DNA of 51,748 nt from Candidatus Pacearchaeota archaeon (GCA_023136775.1 JAGLQO010000004.1:1-51748), one strand, 5' to 3'. Positions 40,856 through 49,835 are shown, counted from the stretch's first letter. A program made the numbers and translations. The notes: generated by a model from the sequence alone, not told the origin.

Positions 40856-42745
40856 ATGGCAGATATTTTAAAAGCAATAGAAGAACAATTACCTAGGGGA
40901 GTTGTGGGTTCGACAATTTTTGAAGGTGCGAACATTGTAGTTTATACAACTGACATAGCATTTTTGAAAAGTGGCGACGCAAAGATTAAGGAAGTAGTGA
41001 ATACTATCAAGAAACGAATTGAGCTTAGGGCCGATAAAAAACTTTTGATGGATCAAGCTTTGACTGAAAAGAGAATTAGAGAAATTGTTCCTAAAGAAGC
41101 TGATATTGCCCAAATAATTTTTGACCCTCAAAGAAGCATTGTTATTATTGATACTAAGAAGCCTGGACTTGCTATTGGCAAAGCTGGTTCTATTTTAAAA
41201 GAAATAAAATGTGAGACTATGTGGACTCCAGCTGTACAAAGGTCTCCTGCGATTAAATCTAAAATTACGAATAAGATTAGAGAGGTTTTATATCAGGATA
41301 ATAATTACCGAAAGAAATTTTTGAATAACATTGGAGAGAAGATTTACAAATCTTGGAATCCTGATAAAATGGAAGAATGGATTAGAATAACTGCTCTTGG
41401 TGGTGGACGACAGGTTGGACGAAGTTGTTTTTTATTGCAAACTCCAATTTCACGAGTATTAATTGATTGTGGTGTTGATGTTTCTTCTTCGGGAAAGGAC
41501 AAGTATCCCTACCTGGAGGCTCCTGAATTAGATTTAAACACAATTGACGCTGTAATTCTTTCTCATGCGCATCTTGACCATTCTGGGCTAATTCCTTATC
41601 TTTACAAAATGGGTTATACTGGACCTGTTTACATGACTGCTCCGACACGAGACATTTCTGCCTTAATGGCACTTGATTTTATCGGGGTCGCTTACAAGCA
41701 AGCTTCTGCCCCACTTTTCAAGTCTACTGATATTAGAAGTATGGTTAAACATTCCATTACATTACATTATCAAGAGGTTACTGATATTACTCCAGATATT
41801 AGGATTACAATGTATAACGCTGGTCATACTCTCGGGAGCGCTATGATTCATTTTAACATTGGAAACGGGCTCCATAATTATGTTTATTCTGGGGATATTA
41901 AATTTGGAAAGTCTAGATGTCTAGAATCTGCTACGTCTTATTTTCCTCGACTGGAAACTCTTCAGATGGAGGCAACTTATGGTGGAAGAGATAATAATTA
42001 TCCTCCGCGAAAAGAATCCGAAGAAGAATTACTTAATTTTGTGAATGATGTTGTAACGAATGGGGGAAAGGTTCTTTTGCCTGAGCTTGGAACTGGTCAC
42101 GCCCAGGAAAAAATGATGATTTTGGAAGATGCAATGAGAAACGGAAAAATTCCAAAAATTCCTATTTATATTGATGGAATGATTTGGGACATTAACGCTA
42201 TTCATACTGCTTACCCTGATTTTTTATCTAATTCACTTAGGGCAAATATTTTTGCTGATAAAAATCCATTCGTATCAGAAATTTTCAAGCAAGTTGGTTC
42301 GGCTCAAGAAAGAAAGCAAGTTATTGAAGGTGGACCTTGTATTGTTTTGGCGACATCTGGTATGCTTGTTGGTGGAGCTTCAGTTGAATACTTAAGAAAC
42401 TGGGCCGATTCTCATGTCAACGGACTTTGTTTGTCTTGTTACCAGCCAGCTGGTGGACTTGGAAGGCAATTGAAGGAAGGTGCTAAGGAAGCTAAATTCG
42501 ATGTTAATGGTCGGATAGAAACTGTTCCTATTAATTTGAAGTTTTTGAATATTGATGGATTTTCTGGGCATTCGTCTAGGAATGAATTAATGGCTTTTAT
42601 GAATAGTCTTAATCCGAAGCCGAGGAAAGTGATTATTAATCACGGTGAGCAGAGTAAATGTTTGGATTTGGCTTCTAGTATTTACAAAAGTCAGAGGACT
42701 GAAACTACTGTTCCTAAGAACTTGGAAACAATAAGACTCCGTTGA
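40856..42745 (+). CDS. fttA: KH/beta-CASP ribonuclease FttA (aCPSF1)
   Basis: 629 aa. Two N-terminal KH domains (IDTKKPGLAIGKAGSILKEI) precede a metallo-beta-lactamase core: TALGGGRQVGRSCFLL, SHAHLDHSGLIPYLY, NAGHTLGSAMIHF, YSGDIKFG. The beta-CASP insert (EATYGGRDN, LLPELGTGHAQEKM, TSGMLVGGASVEYL) and the final INHGE complete the active site. This is the archaeal factor for transcription termination and 3'-end cutting, related to eukaryotic CPSF73. Full length. Confidence 0.96.
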   Translation: MADILKAIEEQLPRGVVGSTIFEGANIVVYTTDIAFLKSGDAKIKEVVNTIKKRIELRADKKLLMDQALTEKRIREIVPKEADIAQIIFDPQRSIVIIDTKKPGLAIGKAGSILKEIKCETMWTPAVQRSPAIKSKITNKIREVLYQDNNYRKKFLNNIGEKIYKSWNPDKMEEWIRITALGGGRQVGRSCFLLQTPISRVLIDCGVDVSSSGKDKYPYLEAPELDLNTIDAVILSHAHLDHSGLIPYLYKMGYTGPVYMTAPTRDISALMALDFIGVAYKQASAPLFKSTDIRSMVKHSITLHYQEVTDITPDIRITMYNAGHTLGSAMIHFNIGNGLHNYVYSGDIKFGKSRCLESATSYFPRLETLQMEATYGGRDNNYPPRKESEEELLNFVNDVVTNGGKVLLPELGTGHAQEKMMILEDAMRNGKIPKIPIYIDGMIWDINAIHTAYPDFLSNSLRANIFADKNPFVSEIFKQVGSAQERKQVIEGGPCIVLATSGMLVGGASVEYLRNWADSHVNGLCLSCYQPAGGLGRQLKEGAKEAKFDVNGRIETVPINLKFLNIDGFSGHSSRNELMAFMNSLNPKPRKVIINHGEQSKCLDLASSIYKSQRTETTVPKNLETIRLR

Positions 42746-42938
42746 AGTCTAATTGTAGTTAGTAGTGGGCAGTTCGAAAAATCTTTGATTTTTCTGATAG
42801 TTGGTAGTAGAATACATTATTGCGCTATATGTCGCGCTTTTGGAATTTTTTATCTTGGAGCGAAGGATTCCCGAGCGATTGATGATAAGATTATGAGCGA
42901 GTAGCGAACTATTAATAATCGAATCTAAGATTCGATAA
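42746..42938. repeat. Mosaic intergenic repeat (family 2), copy between fttA and the presenilin gene
   Basis: Includes AGTTGGTAGTAGAATACATT and TTGGAGCGAAGGATTCCCGA with CCCGAGCGATTGATGATAAG, parallel to 17440-17550, plus hairpins GAAAAATC-TTTG-ATTTTTC and ATCGAATC-TAA-GATTCGAT (42918-42936). The latter lies before the TATA-like CTTATATACT of the next gene. The 81-aa minus ORF here is not supported. Confidence 0.5.
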
Positions 42939-42992
42939 TTGAATGACGTAACTCTTATATACTTCTCAAAACTAGAAGTCTTAGAGGTTAAC

Positions 42993-43952
42993 ATGAAGCA
43001 CAGATTATCTATTACATTAATTTTACTTGGAATGTTTTTAGTTACGCAATTTATTGGATTATTTGTTGTTAATACTTATGCGCCAACAGAACAAACTATT
43101 GTTAATATTACGACTGGCGAGGCTGAAATTCTTTTGGTTGGTGGGGAATTGCCGTATGGACTCGAGACTCCAGAAACAGACCCGACTCCTAATTTTATTT
43201 CAATTGTGTTTTCGTTCGTTTTAGCATTTGCTATAATTTTTATTTTAATGAAGTATAAATGGAAAATGGTAATTCGTATTTGGTTTTTCTTTGTTGTGTG
43301 CCTAGCTCTTTCAATTGCAATTAATGCATTCTTATCGTTTACACCTTTAGTTAATGCTTCGATTTATGCTTTATGTTTAGCTGTGCCTCTTTCTGCCTTG
43401 AAGATATTCAAACCTAATGTTTATGCTCATAATCTTACTGAACTTTTAATTTACCCTGGAATTGCTGCCGTGTTTGTTCCCATATTAACTCCTATGTCAA
43501 TTATTGGACTTTTGATTTTGATTTCGTTTTATGATATGTGGGCTGTTTGGAAATCTGGCATTATGCAGAAGATGGCTAAATTTCAAATGGAGGAAATAAA
43601 AATATTTGGTGGATTTTTATTACCATCGGTTTCTAAAAAAGTTAAGAAAGAAATTAGCAATGTTAAACAAAAATATAAAGATAAAAAAATTCCAAAAAAA
43701 ATAAGAGAGAGAAAGTATAAAGTTAATTTAGCAATTCTTGGTGGAGGAGATGTCATATTTCCTATAATTACTTCTGGTGTATTTATGAGAGCTTATGGGT
43801 TAATTCCAGCTTTACTGATAATCTTTGGAGCGTTCTTGGGACTTGGATTTTTGTTTATAATAACTAAGAAGGGCAAGGCTTATCCTGCTATGCCGTATAT
43901 TAGCGTTGGAATATTCCTCGGAATGTTGATTGGGAAACTGTTCTTCTTTTAA
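42993..43952 (+). CDS. Presenilin/signal-peptide-peptidase aspartyl protease
   Basis: 319 aa from ATG 42993 (MKHRLSITL), with GAGGTT three bases upstream; the track's TTG start at 42939 adds 18 residues over the promoter. Nine hydrophobic segments. Catalytic aspartates are in ISFYDMWAV (YD) and LGGGDVIFP (GxGD), and the PAL motif appears as YPAMPYIS. Intramembrane cleavage of signal peptides or other helices. The gene ends head-on against a signal peptidase gene with four bases of overlap. Confidence 0.88.
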   Translation: MKHRLSITLILLGMFLVTQFIGLFVVNTYAPTEQTIVNITTGEAEILLVGGELPYGLETPETDPTPNFISIVFSFVLAFAIIFILMKYKWKMVIRIWFFFVVCLALSIAINAFLSFTPLVNASIYALCLAVPLSALKIFKPNVYAHNLTELLIYPGIAAVFVPILTPMSIIGLLILISFYDMWAVWKSGIMQKMAKFQMEEIKIFGGFLLPSVSKKVKKEISNVKQKYKDKKIPKKIRERKYKVNLAILGGGDVIFPIITSGVFMRAYGLIPALLIIFGAFLGLGFLFIITKKGKAYPAMPYISVGIFLGMLIGKLFFF

Positions 43953-44443
43953 TATAAAATTCCTATTGTTATGTATTCTATATCTTTGAATCTTATTTTG
44001 CCGTCTGAAAATGAATTATTGTCTCCTTTTGTCATGAAATATATTCCTTTATTGTCTTGTCCTTTTTCGGTTACTCTGTGCACTACTAAGAATCCGAAAC
44101 TTCTGTAACTGATTATATCTCCGACTTTTATTTCTTCTGCTACTGTTGGTTTTATTCTTATTCCATTTGCTCCTTCGTCGAAGAAGGGTTTCATACTCCC
44201 TGTATCTGCATAACTAGAAAGAGTTGCTTCTGGGATATTTAATATAATTTTATCTTTAAGTATAATTATATCATCGTTTGATATTCTGTCTGATGGCGAT
44301 ATGGTAGCACTGGATATGGAAGCTAACCCAGTTACTGATGGGATTTCTAGAGAAGAATATTGTAAAACGTAAAATAAAAATACGCAACTAAAGAAACCTA
44401 GTAAGAATATTAAGATTGAACTTTTTACCATAATTAATCTCAT
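43949..44443 (-). CDS. Signal peptidase I, archaeal/ER type
   Basis: 164 aa. An N-terminal transmembrane anchor (SILIFLLGFFSCVFLFYVL) is followed by an external domain with the catalytic serine in YADTGSMKPFF, the histidine in LVVHRVTE (the archaeal/ER class uses His in place of the bacterial Lys), and KGDNNSFSDGKIRF. ATG 44431 (MVKSS) is also possible. Removes signal peptides; convergent with the gene for the protease that would degrade them. Confidence 0.85.
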   Translation of the reverse strand: MRLIMVKSSILIFLLGFFSCVFLFYVLQYSSLEIPSVTGLASISSATISPSDRISNDDIIILKDKIILNIPEATLSSYADTGSMKPFFDEGANGIRIKPTVAEEIKVGDIISYRSFGFLVVHRVTEKGQDNKGIYFMTKGDNNSFSDGKIRFKDIEYITIGILY

Positions 44444-44545
44444 AAATTTTATTATTTAAAACTTGCGTTTGTAACTCCTGCAGAAAGACAACAAAATCGA
44501 AAGCTTTATAAAAGAAGTTTTTATTCTATAGTAGTAAAAGAATGT

Positions 44546-44627
44546 TGAAAATCAAAGATTTTCACCAGAGGAAAACCAACGGGTTTCCAAATTCCGATTT
44601 CCGACCGAGCAAGTAACTCGGAAATCG
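44546..44627 (+). repeat. Structured repeat, variant copy E (three hairpins)
   Basis: TGAAAATC-AAA-GATTTTCA, then CCAGAGGAAAACC-AAC-GGGTTTCC, linker AAATTC, and CGATTTCCGA...TCGGAAATCG followed by GATATAGG. The order, CAGAG, AATTCC and GATA linkers match copies A-D, but the third loop differs (CCGAGCAAGTAAC) and the fourth hairpin is missing. It lies upstream of the TrmB gene. Confidence 0.6.
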
Positions 44628-44691
44628 ATATAGGCTTGAGCAACCCCCGAGTCTTCGATAAAAATAAAACAAACAATATAAAATTGAAAAA

Positions 44692-45474
44692 ATGATAGTA
44701 AAACCCGAATTAATAAAAAAACTGAAAGGACATTTTGATTTGAACATTTACGAGACTAAGGTCTGGTTAGCTTTGCTTTCAAAAGGAATTTCTTCTGCTG
44801 GAGAGATTGCTGAGATTAGTGGAGTTCCACGTTCTAGGACTTATGATGTTTTAGAATCTTTAGAGAAGCGAGGATTTGTTATTCAAAAGCTTGGGAAACC
44901 TGTGAAGTATATCGCTGTTAGACCTGAAGTTGTTATTGAGAAGTTGAAGAATAATACTAATCAAGAGGCTGAGGACAGAATTAAGACGCTTTCTAACTTG
45001 AAGGATACGACTGAATATAAGGAACTGAATGAATTACATAAGACTGGTGTTGACCCGATTAAGAATCATGAGCTTTCAACTTCTATCAAGGGTCGGAGTA
45101 ATCTTTATGTTCAAATGAGAGCGGTTATGGAATCTTCTGAAAGATCTGTTTATTTGACTTCTTCTGCTTATGAATTGTCTTCTAAGTTAAAAATGTTTAA
45201 GGATACTTTTGCAAAATTGGCGAAGAGAAATGTTAATATTAAAGTTATGATTGGTGACGACGAAGACGAAGCTAAAAAACTTTCTAAGAAACTTGGCGTT
45301 GAAATTCGATCAAGACCAATTCACGCTCGATTTGTAATCTCAGATAAAACTGAATTGATTTTTACGATTAAACCAAACAATGTTCATGAAGATTTTGATT
45401 ATGGTGTTTGGATTAATTCTCCATTCTTTACAAATTCTTTGGCTTATATGTTTGATTTGGCGTGGAAGAATTAA
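44692..45474 (+). CDS. TrmB-family transcriptional regulator
   Basis: 260 aa. The N-terminal winged helix has NIYETKVWLALLSKGISSAG and GVPRSRTYDVLESLEKRGFV, the TrmB signature, followed by a coiled coil and a C-terminal domain (AVMESSERSVYLTSSAYELS, VMIGDDEDEAKKLSKKL) of the phospholipase-D-like type often found in TrmB relatives without sugar-binding domain. Autonomous gene; the stop codon is part of repeat copy C. Confidence 0.9.
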   Translation: MIVKPELIKKLKGHFDLNIYETKVWLALLSKGISSAGEIAEISGVPRSRTYDVLESLEKRGFVIQKLGKPVKYIAVRPEVVIEKLKNNTNQEAEDRIKTLSNLKDTTEYKELNELHKTGVDPIKNHELSTSIKGRSNLYVQMRAVMESSERSVYLTSSAYELSSKLKMFKDTFAKLAKRNVNIKVMIGDDEDEAKKLSKKLGVEIRSRPIHARFVISDKTELIFTIKPNNVHEDFDYGVWINSPFFTNSLAYMFDLAWKN

Positions 45475-45666
45475 CATTTTTTTCTGGTTTCCGCCTCACT
45501 GGCACACCACTTTGCGAAGCGGCGAAATCGTTAGGGGAAATCCACACAGGATTTCAGATTCCAAATCCCTTACCGACTAGCGCACCCTCACTGATATATA
45601 TTTTTTAGGTTGGGGCAGACCCTCGCAGATGATTTGATTTATTGAGGGAATTTATTCTAAATTCCC
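45473..45666 (+). repeat. Four-hairpin structured repeat, copy C (expanded)
   Basis: Starts with TAACATTTTTTTCTGG inside the TrmB stop codon. The first hairpin is enlarged (TTTCCGCC...GGCGAAA), the second is AAATCC-ACACA-GGATTT, the third AAATC...GATTT has its loop CCTTACCGACTAGCGCACCC expanded to about 80 bases, and the fourth is GGGAATTT-ATTCT-AAATTCCC. The extra loop shares ACCCTCACT...TAGGTTGG with the sequence after copy A. Confidence 0.75.
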
Positions 45667-45897
45667 GTTTTGGGGAGTGGTTGATATTTATTCCATAAGA
45701 AATCATAGCGATTTTTCCTGCGAAAAAAACGCCACGATGTTCTCATAGACATTTTTGGAGAGAGAGTTTCTTAAGCTATTAAATGGACAAGGTGTGCAAC
45801 GGAGAGAATGAAATGAACGAGCGGTCGGGCTAGCGAACGAAATGAAATGGAGAGAGAAACTTATATAAATATGATAAGGCGTGAGCTTATTTAAATA
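45667..45897. repeat. Mosaic intergenic repeat (family 2), copy after element C
   Basis: GGGGAGTGGTTGATATTTAT, then TTAAGCTATTAAATGGACAA (45771-45790) and GCAACGGAGAGAATGAAATG, then ATATAAATATGATAAGGCGT with the ATAAG/CTTAT hairpin, ending at the stop of the XRE-CBS gene. No gene. Confidence 0.6.
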
Positions 45898-45904
45898 AAT
45901 ATTT

Positions 45905-46471
45905 TTAATGTTTCCAGAGGACGTCTGTTTTTGTTATTAATCCTATGAATCCATTATTTTCGCCTTTGTATTTTTTATTTTTTAATGATGGCTTAATTAA
46001 TATTAAGGGGAATTCTTTTAGTAAATGAACTATTGTTTCGTAAGTTGTGTCTTCTAAAACTACTGGTGGAGCGTCTGACATTATTTCTTTTACTAATTGA
46101 CTTCTTGATGTCTTGTCAATATTGTCTAATAAAATTCCTTCGCTAATGTAACCTTCTAATTTATCTGTATTTAAAACTGGAAGCTGAGAGATTCCTTTTT
46201 TTCTCATTATTGAAATTACATCTTCTATTTTATTTTCTACATCACAAAAAACAATTTTCTTTTGCATGAAATCTTTGGCACGAGACTTTGATGAGGAACT
46301 TAAGGAATCTAATGCTTTGAATATTTTTTTAGCTACATTATAACTTGCCTCGGCTCTTCCAGCCTCTATTTTTGCAATCATTGATTGAGAAATGCCTGAT
46401 AATTTTGACAATTCTTTTTGAGTTGTTCCAAGAGAGAGTCTCCTTTTTTTTATTAACTTTAAGTTGTCCAT
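45905..46471 (-). CDS. XRE helix-turn-helix regulator with two CBS domains
   Basis: 188 aa. Residues 8-60: RRLSLGTTQKELSKLSGISQ and SMIAKIEAGRAEASYNVAKK form the DNA-binding domain. Residues 65-188 form a CBS pair (DFMQKKIVFCDVENKIEDVI, ISQLPVLNTDKLEGYISEG, EIMSDAPPVVLEDTTYETIV, GFIGLITKTDVL). CBS pairs bind adenosyl ligands, including S-adenosylmethionine in some archaeal proteins. Divergent from metK with a 20-bp palindrome between, so it may sense SAM and control metK and itself; inference. Confidence 0.88.
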   Translation of the reverse strand: MDNLKLIKKRRLSLGTTQKELSKLSGISQSMIAKIEAGRAEASYNVAKKIFKALDSLSSSSKSRAKDFMQKKIVFCDVENKIEDVISIMRKKGISQLPVLNTDKLEGYISEGILLDNIDKTSRSQLVKEIMSDAPPVVLEDTTYETIVHLLKEFPLILIKPSLKNKKYKGENNGFIGLITKTDVLWKH

Positions 46472-46498
46472 ATGAATAGGGAATAATTATACTATAAA

Positions 46499-46518
46499 AA
46501 TATTCCTATAGGAATATT
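46499..46518. promoter_or_regulatory. Perfect 20-bp palindrome, likely operator
   Basis: AATATTCCTATAGGAATATT lies between the divergent starts of the XRE-CBS regulator (46471) and metK (46561). A partial half-site, GGGAATA, lies at about 46480. Best candidate binding site for the XRE dimer. Confidence 0.65.
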
Positions 46519-46560
46519 ATTGTCAAAAGATTTTACATAGAAAACAATGTATGAATTATT

Positions 46561-47745
46561 ATGAAAAATTATTTATTTACATCTGAAAGCGTGACTGAGG
46601 GGCATCCAGATAAAATTTGTGACCAAATTAGTGACGCTATTTTAAATGAAGCTTTAAGGCAGGACCCTAATTCTAGAGTTGCCGTTGAAACTTGCACTAA
46701 AACTGGAATGGTTTTGTTGGCAGGGGAAATTACTACTAAGGCTATTTTGGATTATCCTAAAATTGCTAAGCAAACTTTAAAGGAAATTGGATATACAAAA
46801 TCTTCACATGGAATTAATTATGAAACTTGCGCTGTGCTTGTTCACTTAGAAGAACAGTCTCCTGATATCAGTCAAGGCGTAACTGAAGGGGAAGGCGACC
46901 ATAAAGAACAGGGTGCGGGCGACCAAGGCTTAATGTTTGGATATGCGTGTAATGAAACTAAAGAATTAATGCCTCTTCCGATTCAATTAGCTCATAGGTT
47001 AACTGAGAGACTCAGCCTAGTTAGAAAAATTCAAGAAATTCCATATCTTGGACCTGATGGAAAAAGTCAGGTTACTGTAGAATACGAAGATGATAAACCT
47101 AAGAGAATTGATGCTATTGTTATTTCAAATCAACATTCTAAATTTATTTCTCAGGAAGTTTTAAGGAAAGATGTTTTGGAAAAAGTTATTCGTCCAATTT
47201 GTAAAAATTTGATTGATGAAAATACAAAAATTCATATTAATCCAACTGGTGTTTTTATCAAGGGTGGGCCTTACGCTGATGCGGGTCTTACTGGTAGAAA
47301 AATAATTGTTGATACTTATGGCGGGATGGGCAGGCACGGTGGAGGAGCATTTTCCGGAAAAGATCCTTCAAAAGTTGACAGAAGTGCAGCTTACGCGGCA
47401 CGTTATATTGCTAAAAATATTATTGCGGCTGGCTTGGCTAACAAATGTGAAATTCAATTAGCTTATGCTATTGGAGTGAGTGAGCCTGTTAGTATTAATG
47501 TAAATACTTTTGGAACTGGGAAAATCAGCGAAGAGAAATTGAGCGAACTTGCTCGAAAACATTTTCCAATAAAGCCACAGGACATTCTAGAAGAGCTTAA
47601 ATTAAAGAGACCTATTTATAGACAGACTGCTAGTTACGGACATTTCGGACGAGAGAATCCAGATTTTACTTGGGAGAAATTGGATAAGGTTGATGTTTTG
47701 TTAGAAGAAAGTGGATTACAATTAAGAGTTCCTATTAAAAATTAA
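46561..47745 (+). CDS. metK: S-adenosylmethionine synthetase, bacterial type
   Basis: 394 aa. Bacterial/eukaryotic MAT motifs: [31 protein letters not shown] (with the methionine-side loop), [20 protein letters not shown] and [20 protein letters not shown]. Most archaea use the distantly related archaeal MAT family instead; the sequence here is the bacterial one throughout, pointing to transfer. Makes SAM from methionine and ATP. Stop overlaps that of the convergent CCA-enzyme gene by four bases. Confidence 0.96.
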   Translation: MKNYLFTSESVTEGHPDKICDQISDAILNEALRQDPNSRVAVETCTKTGMVLLAGEITTKAILDYPKIAKQTLKEIGYTKSSHGINYETCAVLVHLEEQSPDISQGVTEGEGDHKEQGAGDQGLMFGYACNETKELMPLPIQLAHRLTERLSLVRKIQEIPYLGPDGKSQVTVEYEDDKPKRIDAIVISNQHSKFISQEVLRKDVLEKVIRPICKNLIDENTKIHINPTGVFIKGGPYADAGLTGRKIIVDTYGGMGRHGGGAFSGKDPSKVDRSAAYAARYIAKNIIAAGLANKCEIQLAYAIGVSEPVSINVNTFGTGKISEEKLSELARKHFPIKPQDILEELKLKRPIYRQTASYGHFGRENPDFTWEKLDKVDVLLEESGLQLRVPIKN

Positions 47746-48974
47746 TTAATTATTGTCAAGTTTGCACCCATTTCGGTTTCTACTTTTTTTAGTAGTTTTG
47801 AAATTTCTTTTATGCTTGTTTTTTCTTTGTACCAATAATATCCTTTTTTCTTAAAAACCCTATCGCCTTTAGCTTTTTTAAAAGCCTTAATCGGAATTTC
47901 TAAACCTAACTCTGGTCCCCTGAATTCAACTTCGGTTTTTTCTTCTACTACTAAATATCCCTTAGCCTTTTGTTTTCCAAAATAATCAAATTCTTTTTTT
48001 AATATAATTTGTTTTTTCCTAGCTAATTCCTCAGAAAAGAAATCTAAAATCTTTTTCATCTTTGTTCCAGCGATGTCGCCTTCTTGCCTATTCGTAGATA
48101 AATCCATTTCTATGAATACTGCTTTTGATTTTTCTGCAAAACTTTTTAATCCTTGAATATCAATTTCTTTTTTCTTGAAAAATTCTCCAGTTGGATTTTT
48201 TAAAAATTCTTTTGCTGTGTCTAAAAATTTTACGAAAGTTTCCATCCCAAGACCAGCTGTTACATTTCTATATTTATAAGTTGGGTCAATGACAACTAAT
48301 GGACAATTTAATTTTGAATGATTAAGTTCCCTTAAAACTTCATGTTCTCCCTTGAAATATTTTAAGGGGTCTATTACTTTTGCCCTTTGTATTTTTTTTA
48401 GAAATTTAACAAAACTTCCGAAATAAATCACTAATATTTCTAGAGAATAGCCGCTGAATCCATGAATATAACTTTCTGCTCCGTAATAACGATTTGCTCT
48501 ACAAAATGCCTTAGCAAGCTTAATTTCGTCTGCTATTGATGGATTTTTCTTAACTTCGGCTCCAATATATTTAACATGACTAAGAGAAACATCTGTCACA
48601 TTTTCTGCTAATTCTGGGTCACTATTTTTAATTACTGGAATGATTTCCAATATAGCATCTTTGCAATTAATTTGAAAATAATCGCGTGATCCATGAACTT
48701 TTTTTAAAGTTCCTGGCAATTTAAGATTTTTTAAGATTTTTTCTAGTTTTGATATATCTTCACTATAATCAAAAATTACAAAAATATCAACATCTTGTTT
48801 GGAGTCTTTTTTTATTAAAGTTCCCTTTGCTAAACTTCCGCCAATTCGTGCATGAACTTTTTTTGTTTTTAGTAATTTAACAAAATCGTTTGAAATATTT
48901 CTTAATTTAGAAACATCTTCGATTGATAATGAAATTTTATTTAGCTCATCTTTTAGAATATCTTGTATGTTCAT
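47742..48974 (-). CDS. cca: CCA-adding enzyme, class I (archaeal)
   Basis: 410 aa. The nucleotidyltransferase motif [19 protein letters not shown] holds the two metal-binding aspartates, with the third acid in [26 protein letters not shown] and [13 protein letters not shown] are class I CCA-enzyme signatures. Adds CCA to tRNA 3' ends, needed because tRNA-Asn here lacks an encoded CCA. A little shorter than typical 440-450 aa enzymes, with trimmed C-terminal parts. Confidence 0.95.
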   Translation of the reverse strand: MNIQDILKDELNKISLSIEDVSKLRNISNDFVKLLKTKKVHARIGGSLAKGTLIKKDSKQDVDIFVIFDYSEDISKLEKILKNLKLPGTLKKVHGSRDYFQINCKDAILEIIPVIKNSDPELAENVTDVSLSHVKYIGAEVKKNPSIADEIKLAKAFCRANRYYGAESYIHGFSGYSLEILVIYFGSFVKFLKKIQRAKVIDPLKYFKGEHEVLRELNHSKLNCPLVVIDPTYKYRNVTAGLGMETFVKFLDTAKEFLKNPTGEFFKKKEIDIQGLKSFAEKSKAVFIEMDLSTNRQEGDIAGTKMKKILDFFSEELARKKQIILKKEFDYFGKQKAKGYLVVEEKTEVEFRGPELGLEIPIKAFKKAKGDRVFKKKGYYWYKEKTSIKEISKLLKKVETEMGANLTIIN

Positions 48975-49002
48975 AATTTAAATAAGAGAAATTGATTTAT
49001 AA

Positions 49003-49383
49003 CTATTTCTTTAAGCCTAAATCTTCTATGTCAATTAAATATTTTCCTTCTTGGATTTTAAATACAATTGGGCGACGATTCATTAAGGAAACTATATCAA
49101 TTTCAAACTTTCCTGGACTTGAAATTTTTACACTTTCTAAATCTAAAATAACTGGTTTATCATCGTCTTCTATTTTTAAAATACTTCTAACATCTTGCTC
49201 AACTTGTTTTTTATCAACTGTATCAAATTCTGGGATTGGAATTTCTTTTTGTTCTTTTATTCTAGCTACTTGTTCATCTCTAATATAGAAAAAGAATTTA
49301 CCGCCACAACTAGAACATCCTTCAAGTATTTCTTTACTTGCGGCTTCTATTATTTTACTGCAATGTACGCATTGGTGTGGCAT
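49003..49383 (-). CDS. Zn-ribbon protein of the COG3364 kind
   Basis: 126 aa. The N-terminus is a zinc ribbon (PHQCVHCSKIIEAASKEIL and GCSSCGGKFFFYI). The C-terminal half (ILDLESVKISSPGKFEIDIV, VFKIQEGKYLIDI) is a small beta domain. In archaea this protein is commonly found beside a DUF2073 protein and an Era-like GTPase, which is exactly the group here. Nucleic-acid binding is likely; the precise job is unknown. Confidence 0.78.
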   Translation of the reverse strand: MPHQCVHCSKIIEAASKEILEGCSSCGGKFFFYIRDEQVARIKEQKEIPIPEFDTVDKKQVEQDVRSILKIEDDDKPVILDLESVKISSPGKFEIDIVSLMNRRPIVFKIQEGKYLIDIEDLGLKK

Positions 49384-49422
49384 AGAAAAAGAAACCTCTC
49401 AAAGTATAAAAAACTAACTAAA

Positions 49423-49558
49423 AGCTATGGAGCGAATGAAATTCGCGATTGTGTTGCCAAGCTGGCAGTCTGTGTTTTTTTAGGACGGAGTCCGTGAAGA
49501 AAAATCCAGCTGCAAAATATGATAATGAGCGAAGCGAATTATCTTAGATTAATGTTTT
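49423..49558. repeat. Mosaic intergenic repeat (family 2), degenerate copy
   Basis: GGAGCGAATGAAATTCGCGA, the hairpin ACGGAGTCCGT, then AAATATGATAATGAGCGAAG with GATAAT/ATTATC stem. It precedes the duplicated DUF2073 tail. No gene. Confidence 0.45.
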
Positions 49559-49674
49559 TTATTTTCTCTGCAACATAAATTCGATTTTCTTTGGATCTTG
49601 TTTTATGTCTTTTACAACCGAGGCTGGACCGATGATTGTTATTGCGTCTTGTTCTCCGACTAGAATACTATATT
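49559..49674 (-). pseudogene. Duplicated 3' end of the DUF2073 gene
   Basis: Bases 49559-49666 match 49836-49943 with one mismatch over 108 bases, and CTATATTG continues the match after a four-base gap. It encodes the last 35 or so residues of the DUF2073 protein, including its stop, on the minus strand. There is no start or N-terminal part. It directly abuts structured repeat D. Confidence 0.9.
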
Positions 49675-49795
49675 GACATTTTTTCTGGTGAAAAAATCGT
49701 CAGAGAGAATCCACACAGGATTCTAAATTCCAGACCGCTTACCGTCAAGGCCGCAGACTGGTCTGATACATGGAGGGAATTTATTCTAAATTCCC
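49675..49795 (+). repeat. Four-hairpin structured repeat, copy D
   Basis: The cleanest copy: TTTTTTC-TGGT-GAAAAAA, AGAATCC-ACAC-AGGATTCT, CAGACC/GGTCTG around GCTTACCGTCAAGGCCGCAG, and GGGAATTT-ATTCT-AAATTCCC. It begins ATTGACATTTT like copies A and B. It separates the intact DUF2073 gene from the duplicated 3' end of that gene. Confidence 0.9.
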
Positions 49796-49835
49796 GACTG
49801 GTGCAGCTTCGCTATATAATCTAAGAATGCTAGTG

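Noticed and set aside
42749-42994. 81-aa minus-strand ORF
   Set aside because: Covers a mosaic repeat and the promoter of the presenilin-type gene; no family features.
14454-49795. Integron attC sites or ends of a casposon
   Set aside because: The hairpins lack the attC core sites (RYYYAAC/GTTRRRY) and there is no integrase or Cas1 gene in the window.
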